Shown here piece after piece: positions 1-6,040 of a DNA stretch of 6,485 nucleotides; position 1 is the first letter of the stretch; every line of letters starts with the position of its first letter. This DNA comes from Pseudomonadota bacterium (GTDB lineage Bacteria; Pseudomonadota; Gammaproteobacteria; Steroidobacterales; Steroidobacteraceae): contig JAJXYU010000112.1 of assembly GCA_021780395.1 (NCBI GenBank), positions 1 to 6,485 of the forward strand, given 5' to 3'. Position numbers and translations under genes: made by a program. Under the pieces are notes generated by a model, which did no database searches, was not told the origin of the DNA, and saw nothing but the letters and a program-made list of their open reading frames with translations.

Positions 1-630
1 TCCGGCGCGCCCGCGCCCCGCGTGCTGCTCGCGTCGATCGGCGGCGCCTGGGGCGCGCGCCTCGCCTGGCATCTGTGGGTGCGAGTGCGCGGCGCGCCCG
101 AGGACGGCCGTTATCGGTATCTGCGCGAGCATTGGGGGGACGATCCCTGGCGCTGGTTCGGCTTCTTTCAGCTGCAGGCGCTGGTCGTCGCGCTGTTCGC
201 CGTGCCATTCGTCGCGGTCGCGCAGAATCCGGTCGCGCATGGCCTCTGGCTCGCGGTCGGTACCGGGATCGGGCTCCTCGCGGTGTTCGGCGAAGCCCGT
301 GCCGATGCCGAGCTCGCGGCGTTTCGCGCCGACCCCCGCCACCGCGGACTCACCTGCCAGCACGGACTGTGGCGCTACTCGCGCCATCCGAACTATTTCT
401 TCGAGTGGCTCCACTGGTTCGCGTACGTCGCGCTCGCGGTCGGCTCGCCGCGGGCGGCACTCGCCTGGGTCGGGCCGGTCGCGATGCTGCTGTTCCTGCG
501 CTACCTGAGCGGGATCCCTTGGACCGAGGCGCAGGCGCTGCGCTCGCGGCGCGACTACGCCGACTATCAGCGCCGCACCTCGATGCTGATCCCCTGGTTT
601 CCGAAGCCCATCCGCGCCGAGAAGGAGTGA
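1..630 (+). CDS. DUF1295 family integral membrane protein, 5' end cut by the window
   Basis: This is a partial gene: the frame is open to base 1 with no start, and 209 residues are visible. A GTG at base 22 opens the same frame, but the residues before it read as ordinary family sequence, so I take it as internal. The protein is hydrophobic with several membrane spans. Near residues 120-132 it has the family hallmark GLWRYSRHPNYFF, followed by a Glu-Trp. The C-terminus ends in a YQRRTSMLIPWFP-type segment, as is usual for DUF1295. The family shares the C-terminal fold of steroid 5-alpha-reductases and isoprenylcysteine methyltransferases, where the Arg-His-Pro-Asn region binds cofactor. The full family length is roughly 260-300 residues, so some tens of N-terminal residues are probably missing. 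The gene ends 5 bases before a cyclopropane-synthase-like methyltransferase and carries that gene's ribosome site. A role in modifying a lipid or fatty acyl chain is inferred. The substrate is unknown. Confidence 0.9.
   Translation, partial: SGAPAPRVLLASIGGAWGARLAWHLWVRVRGAPEDGRYRYLREHWGDDPWRWFGFFQLQALVVALFAVPFVAVAQNPVAHGLWLAVGTGIGLLAVFGEARADAELAAFRADPRHRGLTCQHGLWRYSRHPNYFFEWLHWFAYVALAVGSPRAALAWVGPVAMLLFLRYLSGIPWTEAQALRSRRDYADYQRRTSMLIPWFPKPIRAEKE
622..627 (+). promoter_or_regulatory. Ribosome binding site for the GTG-started methyltransferase
   Basis: AAGGAG lies inside the last codons of the DUF1295 gene, 8 bases before the GTG at 636. It is a near-perfect Shine-Dalgarno sequence at ideal spacing. 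It fixes the start at 636 even though the frame stays open far upstream. It also suggests that translation of the two genes is coupled. Confidence 0.8.
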
Positions 631-635
631 CCCCC

Positions 636-1736
636 GTGAACACCGCCGCCACCGCATCCCCGACCGCCGAACTCTCGACCGACCGGCCCGGACCCGGCCT
701 GCTCGGGCTCGCCGAACGCGGCGCGCTGCCCGACGCGCTGCTGCGTCATGGAATCCGCCGGCTCTGCGCGCGACGGCTCGCCGAGGAGCGGCGCGAGGGA
801 CTCGCCGCGCAGAGCGCGCGCGCCACCCGGCTGATCGAGGAACTGCGGGCGAGCCCTATCGCGATCCATACCGCGGCCGCGAACGCGCAGCACTACGAAC
901 TGCCGGCCGCGTTCTTCGAGCAGTGCCTCGGTCCCCGGCTGAAGTACTCCTGCGCGCTGTACCCGACGGGCGACGAGACGCTCGCCGAGGCGGAAGAGGC
1001 GATGCTGCGCATGTACGAGGAACGGGCCGAACTCGCCGACGGCCAGTCGATCCTCGAGCTCGGTTGCGGCTGGGGATCGCTCACCTTGTGGATGGCCGAG
1101 CGCTTCCCGCGGGCCCGCATCACCGCGGTGTCGAACTCGCATCGCCAGCGCGCGCACATCGAGGCGGCCTGCCGGACGCGCGGGCTCGAGAACCTGCGGG
1201 TGATCACCGCCGACGTGAACGCGCTCGCGCTCGAGCCGGCGGCCTTCGACCGGTGCGTGTCGGTGGAGATGTTCGAGCACATGCGCAACTACGGCTCGCT
1301 GCTCCACCGGATCGCCGCGTGGCTGCGTCCCGGCGGGAAGCTGTTCGTGCATCTGTTCGCGCACCGGACCCTGTGCTATCCGTTCGAGACCGCGGGCGAG
1401 GACAACTGGATGGGCCGGCACTTCTTCACCGGCGGACTGATGCCGGCCGCCGACACCCTGTTGCACTTTCAGGACCGGCTGCGCCTCGAGCAGCGCTGGC
1501 TCATCGACGGCACCCACTACGAACGCACCGCGAACCACTGGCTCGAGCGCCAGGACGCGAACGCCGCGGCGGTCCGGGCCACGCTGCGCGACGCGTACGG
1601 CGAACGCGCGGACCTGTGGTTCCAGCGTTGGCGGATCTTCTGGATGGCCTGCGCCGAGCTCTTCGGCTACGCGCGCGGCCAGGAATGGCTGGTCGCGCAC
1701 TACCGGTTCGTGCGTTCAGTCACCGATCTCGCGTAG
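636..1736 (+). CDS. SAM-dependent methyltransferase, cyclopropane-fatty-acid-synthase / coclaurine N-methyltransferase-like family
   Basis: This encodes a 366-residue soluble class I methyltransferase that transfers a methyl (or methylene) group from S-adenosylmethionine. About 80 variable N-terminal residues precede the conserved core. The core begins with HYELP and a KYSCALY motif (Cys106). The SAM-binding loop is ELGCGWG at residues 141-147, followed by an acidic strand (TAD, 191-193) and VEMFEHM (Glu211, Glu214, His215). FVHLFAH starts at residue 237 and HYERT at 294-298. Overall the sequence resembles bacterial relatives of plant coclaurine N-methyltransferase more than E. coli Cfa. The Cys, Glu, His and Tyr that bind bicarbonate in Cfa nevertheless seem to be present. 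The GTG start is chosen because of the AAGGAG 8 bases upstream; the first internal ATG is at residue 123, inside the conserved core. The gene sits in an operon with DUF1295, so an unsaturated acyl chain or phospholipid is a likely substrate (inference). A small-molecule amine is the alternative. The 3' end overlaps the convergent sugar-porter gene. Confidence 0.92.
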   Translation: MNTAATASPTAELSTDRPGPGLLGLAERGALPDALLRHGIRRLCARRLAEERREGLAAQSARATRLIEELRASPIAIHTAAANAQHYELPAAFFEQCLGPRLKYSCALYPTGDETLAEAEEAMLRMYEERAELADGQSILELGCGWGSLTLWMAERFPRARITAVSNSHRQRAHIEAACRTRGLENLRVITADVNALALEPAAFDRCVSVEMFEHMRNYGSLLHRIAAWLRPGGKLFVHLFAHRTLCYPFETAGEDNWMGRHFFTGGLMPAADTLLHFQDRLRLEQRWLIDGTHYERTANHWLERQDANAAAVRATLRDAYGERADLWFQRWRIFWMACAELFGYARGQEWLVAHYRFVRSVTDLA

Positions 1737-3110
1737 CGGGCGTCCCTCCATCAGGCGGCGCTCGATCGACTCGAGGCTCACGCCCTTGGTCTCGGGGACG
1801 AACGCCCAGGTGACGAGCAGGAACGACGCGTTGAACGCGGCGTACAGCCAGAACGTCTGCGCATGCCCGAGATGGTTGAGCAGCGTCAGGAACGTCGCGC
1901 CGACCGCGGCCGTGCCGAGCCAGTTCGTGACCGTCGAGACGCCGATGCCGAAATCCCGTCCCTTGAGCGGTTGGATCTCCGAGCACAGGGTCCAGACCAG
2001 CGGCCCCGCCGAGAACGCAAAGCCGATCACGAACACCAGCAGCATCGCGACCGCGAGCAGCCGCTCGGCGTGCGTCGCCATCCCCGACGCCATCAGCGAG
2101 CCGACCACCGCAAGGCCGATCGCCATCACGACGAAGCCGGCGTACAGGATCGGTTTGCGGCCGACGCGGTCGACGTAGCCGATCGCGATGAAGGTCGCGA
2201 GCACGTTGGTCAGGCCGACGATCGCGGTGAACAGCATCTGCGCGCCGGTCGCGTAGCCCATGTCGGCGAAGATCCGCGGCGCGTAGTACATCACGATGTT
2301 GATGCCGGTGAGCTGCTGCACCACCTGCAATGCGATCCCGAGACCGACCGAGCGGCGGAAGTTCCGGTTCTCGCGCAGCAGCTGCCAGCCCTGCTGCGGG
2401 GTCCTGAGCCGTTCCTCGATCTCCGCGACCTCCGCCCGCGCGACCGCCTCGTCGCCGCGCAAGCGCCGCAGCACGCCCTGCGCGTCGTCGTGCCGCCCCC
2501 GCAGCACCAGCCAGCGCGGGCTCTCCGGCAGGCCGAGCACGCCGAGCAGGAACGCCGCGCCCGGCACCGCGATGATCCCGAGCATCCACCGCCAGCGCCC
2601 GGAATAGCTAAACACCGTGTCCGACGCGAACGCGAGGAAGATCCCGATCGTGATCATCAGCTGGTAAGTGGAGATCATCGCGCCGCGCTTGTCCTCGGGT
2701 GCGATCTCCGCGAGGTACAGCGGCGCGGTGAACGCCGCGATCCCGATCGCGAGCCCGAGCACGATCCGCGCGCCGATCAACATGTCCGGCGATCCGGCCA
2801 CGGCGCTCGCGATCGACCCGGCGACGAACAACGACGCGCTCCACAGCAGCGCGCGCTTGCGGCCGAAGTGCCCCGACAGCCACGCGGCGAGCGCCGCGCC
2901 GATCGCCGCGCCGACCATCATGCTGCTCACGATGTGCTCGATCATCCGGTCGTCGATCGCGAAATCCCGCTGGATGAACTGCTGCGCGCCCGATATCACG
3001 CCGACGTCCAGGCCGAACATCAGCCCCGCGAGCGCCGCGAGCACGGCGACGTACCGCATGTAGCGCCGCGCCGATCCGGCCGCGTCATCACCGTTCCGGT
3101 GTGCTTCCAA
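1716..3110 (-). CDS. MFS sugar porter, GalP/AraE-like sugar-proton symporter
   Basis: This encodes a 464-residue, 12-helix inner-membrane transporter of the sugar porter family, the same length as E. coli GalP by memory. Family signatures appear in order. They are GLDVGV with Asp35 (proton-coupling Asp), GRK at 83-85, an Arg at 115, YQLMITIG with Gln150, and PESPRW at 195-200. After these come QQLTGIN at 265-271, DRVGRKP at 314-320, GPLVWTLCSEIQP with Trp373, and PETKG at 439-443. The two Gln, the Asn and the Trp match sugar-contact positions known from XylE/GalP, so the pocket looks intact. The C-terminus ends in LREIG as in GalP. Galactose or arabinose is the best guess, but the sequence alone does not separate them. 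Translation starts at TTG, supported by a strong GGAGG 5 bases away. An ATG 17 codons later (3059) lacks a comparable site. No sugar-metabolism gene is visible nearby. The gene lies 108 bases after the amidase. Confidence 0.93.
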   Translation of the reverse strand: MEAHRNGDDAAGSARRYMRYVAVLAALAGLMFGLDVGVISGAQQFIQRDFAIDDRMIEHIVSSMMVGAAIGAALAAWLSGHFGRKRALLWSASLFVAGSIASAVAGSPDMLIGARIVLGLAIGIAAFTAPLYLAEIAPEDKRGAMISTYQLMITIGIFLAFASDTVFSYSGRWRWMLGIIAVPGAAFLLGVLGLPESPRWLVLRGRHDDAQGVLRRLRGDEAVARAEVAEIEERLRTPQQGWQLLRENRNFRRSVGLGIALQVVQQLTGINIVMYYAPRIFADMGYATGAQMLFTAIVGLTNVLATFIAIGYVDRVGRKPILYAGFVVMAIGLAVVGSLMASGMATHAERLLAVAMLLVFVIGFAFSAGPLVWTLCSEIQPLKGRDFGIGVSTVTNWLGTAAVGATFLTLLNHLGHAQTFWLYAAFNASFLLVTWAFVPETKGVSLESIERRLMEGRPLREIGD

Positions 3111-3115
3111 GATTC

Positions 3116-3120
3116 CCTCC
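3116..3120 (-). promoter_or_regulatory. Ribosome binding site deciding the TTG start of the sugar porter
   Basis: On the minus strand GGAGG, within a longer G-rich run, lies 5 bases before the TTG at 3110-3108. The next in-frame ATG at 3059-3057 has only a GC-rich upstream region with no comparable site. This supports the rarer TTG start. Confidence 0.65.
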
Positions 3121-3173
3121 CCCCGTTCCAGGTGTTGATCCGCCGCGTGTCCCCGGGGCGAACTCCCGATGTT

Positions 3174-3203
3174 CTTATAACCGGTCGGCGCGCCCGCCGT
3201 CGA
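3174..3203 (-). promoter_or_regulatory. Possible sigma-70-type promoter for the sugar porter
   Basis: On the minus strand TCGACG (3203-3198, 4 of 6 matches to the -35 consensus) is followed after 18 bases by TATAAG (3179-3174, 5 of 6 matches to the -10 consensus). The A/T-rich -10 stands out in very GC-rich sequence. It sits about 65 bases upstream of the TTG start of the sugar-porter gene. The -35 match is weak and the spacer is GC-rich, so this is a candidate only. If it is real, the porter can be expressed apart from the amidase upstream. Confidence 0.35.
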
Positions 3204-3218
3204 CCCCCCGGGCCGCGC

Positions 3219-4643
3219 TCAACCCGCCGGGAAGTGGCGCTGGTACAGTCCGGTGTCCGCGACGCGCGCCAGGTGGTGCGCGACCCGGAAGGTGACCGCA
3301 TCGTCGAACGCGGGACCGACGATCTGCAGGCTGGTCGGCACCCCGTTCGCCGCGAGCCCGGTCGGCGCGGCGAGCGCGGGATAGCGGCTCAGCAGGTTGA
3401 ACGGCGGCGTGCCGACCCAGCCGAGGTAGCTGTCGACCCGCGTCTCGCCGATCGGCACCTGCCGCACGCTCGCGAGGTCGAGATCGGCGGCGATGTCGGT
3501 GGTGAACACCGTCGGGCACAGCAGGGCCGCGACGCCCCGTCCCCAGAGCTTGCGCTCGAGTTCCTGGTGCAACTCGAGCGCGAGCGCGGCCGCCTTCGTG
3601 ATCGAGTTGCGCTTGCCGCAGTAGCGCTCCATCAGCCAGCGCAGGTACGGCGTGCCCTCGCCGAGCCGCTCCACCGGGAGCTTGGCGAGATATTCATCCA
3701 GGAAGATCCCGAATATCGCCTCGATCAGCGCGTCGGCGAGCGCGCCCCCGTCCCAGGCGAGGTCGACCGGCTCGATGATCGCGCCCGCGCGCTCGAGCGC
3801 GATGCACGCGCGCTCGAGGTTGCGCCGCGTGTCGGGGCAAAGCGCCGTGTGTCCGGTCGTGAACGACAGGCCGAGCCGCAGTCCGGCGATCGGCGCGGGG
3901 TCCGCCGGCAAGGGCACGTAGGGCATGCCGGAGTAGGTCGACGGGTGCGGCCCCGCGATCACGTTCTGCATCAACGCGAGATCCAGGATGGTGCGCGCCA
4001 TCGGCCCTTCGACCGCGAACGCGAACAACTCCTCGCCGGGCGCGCTCGCGAGGCGCCCGAACGGCGGCTTGAATCCGTACACGCCGCACATCGCCGCCGG
4101 AATCCGGATCGACCCGGCCATGTCGCTGCCGGTCGCGAGCGGCGCCATTCCGGCCGCGAGCGCGGCTCCCGAGCCGCCGCTCGAGCCGCCGGGGGTGATC
4201 GCCGGGTTCCAGGGGTTGCGCGTGACGCCGAAGCGGCGCGACAAGGTCTGGCCGATCAGGCAGAACTCCGGCACGGTGGTCTGCAGGTGCGGGATCGCGC
4301 CGGCCGCGATCAGCTTGTCGACCATCGGATGATGCGCGGTCGGCACCTCGTCCCAGAGGAACGAGCCGATCGTCTTGCGCCAGCCCGCGACCGAGGTCTC
4401 TTCCTTGATCGCGACCGGAATGCCCTCGAGCGGCCGCGCGGTCCCCGCGCGGTAACGCGACTCGGCGGCGCGCGCGGCCGCGAGCGCGGCGTCGGCGTGG
4501 ATCGCGGTCGTCGCGTTCAGGGTCGGGGCCAGCCGCTCGGTCCGCTCGAGCACGGCGCGCATCAGGTCGACCGGCGAGCGCTCGCCGGCGCGGAACGCGC
4601 GGATCGATTCGCTCGCGGAGCGGTAGCAGACATCGTCGTTCAT
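3219..4643 (-). CDS. Amidase-signature family amidase
   Basis: This encodes a 474-residue soluble hydrolase of the amidase signature family, full length for the family. The Ser-cisSer-Lys triad can be read directly. Lys80 is in GIPVAIKEE, the cis-Ser is Ser154 in PGGSSGGS, and the nucleophile is Ser178 in GSDMAGSIRIPA. The 24-residue spacing between the two serines equals that in malonamidase E2 and FAAH. CGVYGFKPPFGR follows at residues 186-197, as expected. The usual Thr-Gly or Ile-Gly before the nucleophile is Met175-Ala176 here. No signal peptide is seen, so the enzyme is probably cytoplasmic. The GatB and GatC partners of tRNA amidotransferase are absent nearby, and the context is catabolic, so GatA is unlikely. 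The ATG start has GGAGGA 8 bases upstream. A gap of 40 bases separates the gene from the PuuP-like permease. It is probably part of an operon handling an amide- or amine-containing nitrogen source. The true substrate cannot be told from sequence. Confidence 0.93.
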   Translation of the reverse strand: MNDDVCYRSASESIRAFRAGERSPVDLMRAVLERTERLAPTLNATTAIHADAALAAARAAESRYRAGTARPLEGIPVAIKEETSVAGWRKTIGSFLWDEVPTAHHPMVDKLIAAGAIPHLQTTVPEFCLIGQTLSRRFGVTRNPWNPAITPGGSSGGSGAALAAGMAPLATGSDMAGSIRIPAAMCGVYGFKPPFGRLASAPGEELFAFAVEGPMARTILDLALMQNVIAGPHPSTYSGMPYVPLPADPAPIAGLRLGLSFTTGHTALCPDTRRNLERACIALERAGAIIEPVDLAWDGGALADALIEAIFGIFLDEYLAKLPVERLGEGTPYLRWLMERYCGKRNSITKAAALALELHQELERKLWGRGVAALLCPTVFTTDIAADLDLASVRQVPIGETRVDSYLGWVGTPPFNLLSRYPALAAPTGLAANGVPTSLQIVGPAFDDAVTFRVAHHLARVADTGLYQRHFPAG

Positions 4644-4683
4644 CGTCCGGATCCTCCGGGCGGGGCCGCGCCCGCCGCCTGCG

Positions 4684-6000
4684 TCACAGTTCGAGCGCGA
4701 GCTTCCCGCGGCGGCGGGTGTGCAGCACGAGACCCCAGAGGCACCCGGCCGCGAGCCAGGACGAGCCGACGATCAGCGCGAGCCGGCTCATCCCGGAGAG
4801 AACCATCAACACCACCGCGATTCCGAGCACCGGCGTGACCCAGTGCACCAGCCAGCGGCGCGAGCGGCGCCGCCACACGAACTCGACCAGCACCGACAGG
4901 TGCAGCATCAGGAACCCGCACAGCGCGCCGAAGTTCACGATCGTCGCGAGATCGCCGAGGCGGTTGCGCATCGCGAGTGCGACCGTGAGCGAGATCGCCG
5001 ACGCGGTGAGCATGCCGACGTAGGGCGTGTGGTAGCGCGAATGGATCCGCGCGAGCGCCCCCGGCAGCTGCCGGTCCCGGCCCATCGCATACAGCACCCG
5101 CGCGACCCCGATCAGCATCGGAATCGCGTTCGACAGTCCGATCACGAGCACGTAGGTCCACGCGATCACCTGCGACGACCACGGTCCGACCGCCCAGGCC
5201 GCGAGCTCGTAGATCGCCGCGGCCGGATCCCGGATCGCGATCCCCGGCAGCAGGTTGCCAAGCACCCACGCGACCAGCACGAAGAACACGCCGGAGATCA
5301 CCAGCACGCCGATGATCGCGCGGCCGATCAGGCGCGGGTCGTCGCCGACGACTTCCTCGGAGAGCGTCGAGATCGCGTCGAAGCCGAGGAAGGACATCAC
5401 GCAGATCGAGGTCGCGGTCAGCAGCGCCGCGCCGTCGAACGAACCCGGGTTCCAGAACGGTCTCGCGCTGAGCGCGCCGGTGCCCTTGCCGTGCGCGAGC
5501 GCGACCACGCACAGCACGACGAACCCGACCGTGACCACCGTCTGGATCGCGACGGCGATGAAGTTCGCCCGCGTGGTCACGGTCACGCCGAACCAGTTGA
5601 TCCCGAGGGTGGAGGCGACCATCAACACGATCCAGACGGAACGGTCGACCGACGGCAGCAGCGAGCCGAGCGCGACCGCGATCAGCACAAAAACGAACGC
5701 CGGGATCAGCAGGTAGTCCAGCAGGATCATCCAGCCGGCGACGAACCCGGGGAAGGCCCCGATCGCGTGCCGCGCGAACCCGTAGACCGAACCCGCGGAC
5801 GGCGTCGTCTCGCTCATCACCGCGTAGCTCTTCGCGGTGAAGAACATGCAGACGCCGCCGAGCACGTAGGCGAGCGCGATCAGCCCCTTCGAGGCGTCCC
5901 AGACGAAGCCGATGGTCGAGAACGGCGTGATCGGCGCGATGTACGCGAGCCCGTAGAGCACGAGGTCCCAGTACTTCAGCGTGCGCTTGAGTGGCTGCAT
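4684..6000 (-). CDS. APC family amino acid/amine permease, PuuP-like
   Basis: This encodes a 438-residue inner-membrane transporter of the amino acid-polyamine-organocation family, with about 12 predicted helices. Resemblance to the E. coli putrescine importer PuuP is recognised by eye. Helix 1 carries GLAYIAPITPF (17-27), and GWMILLDYLLIP (89-100) follows the helix 2-3 loop. Helix 6 carries SFLGFDAISTLSEE (203-216), YAMGRDRQLP lies at 304-313, and NFGAL at 356-360. Uptake of an amine or amino acid by cation symport is therefore likely, but putrescine itself is not proven. The frame continues 28 codons upstream to 6084, overlapping the aminotransferase end. That stretch is Arg/Ser-rich and unlike the family. 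I therefore start at the ATG at 6000, preceded by GAGGGA with a 10-base spacer. The gene lies between a class-III aminotransferase and an amidase with 40-base gaps on both sides, which suggests one uptake-and-degradation operon. Confidence 0.93.
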   Translation of the reverse strand: MQPLKRTLKYWDLVLYGLAYIAPITPFSTIGFVWDASKGLIALAYVLGGVCMFFTAKSYAVMSETTPSAGSVYGFARHAIGAFPGFVAGWMILLDYLLIPAFVFVLIAVALGSLLPSVDRSVWIVLMVASTLGINWFGVTVTTRANFIAVAIQTVVTVGFVVLCVVALAHGKGTGALSARPFWNPGSFDGAALLTATSICVMSFLGFDAISTLSEEVVGDDPRLIGRAIIGVLVISGVFFVLVAWVLGNLLPGIAIRDPAAAIYELAAWAVGPWSSQVIAWTYVLVIGLSNAIPMLIGVARVLYAMGRDRQLPGALARIHSRYHTPYVGMLTASAISLTVALAMRNRLGDLATIVNFGALCGFLMLHLSVLVEFVWRRRSRRWLVHWVTPVLGIAVVLMVLSGMSRLALIVGSSWLAAGCLWGLVLHTRRRGKLALEL

Positions 6001-6010
6001 CGTCCGCGCG

Positions 6011-6016
6011 TCCCTC
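6011..6016 (-). promoter_or_regulatory. Ribosome binding site supporting the permease start at 6000
   Basis: On the minus strand GAGGGA lies 10 bases before the ATG at 6000-5998. This supports the shorter permease start over the in-frame start at 6084, which lies inside the end of the aminotransferase gene. Confidence 0.5.
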
Positions 6017-6040
6017 GAGGCCCCCCGGCGGCGCCCCGGT

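Noticed and set aside
75..635. Upstream extension of the methyltransferase frame to an ATG-like start at 75
   Set aside because: The added 187 residues are Arg/Ala-rich and overlap the DUF1295 gene in another frame. The GTG at 636 has its own ribosome site.
567..1700. Minus-strand open frame of 377 codons opposite the methyltransferase
   Set aside because: It is low-information sequence antisense to a gene with full SAM-binding motifs. It is a composition artefact.
3183..3205. Possible terminator hairpin (GGTCG...CGACC) after the amidase gene
   Set aside because: The outer stem is only 5 base pairs, the inner pairing is interrupted, and no T-run follows on the minus strand.
3219..4643. Amidase as GatA of the tRNA-dependent amidotransferase
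   Set aside because: No GatB or GatC gene is nearby, and the motif around the nucleophile differs from the GatA form. The operon context is transport and catabolism.
1863..4838. Plus-strand open frame of 991 codons across the sugar porter and amidase genes
   Set aside because: It is antisense to two well-supported genes. The product is Arg/Asp/Pro/His-rich with no domain, and is typical of a shadow frame in GC-rich DNA where the third codon positions of the real genes suppress stops.
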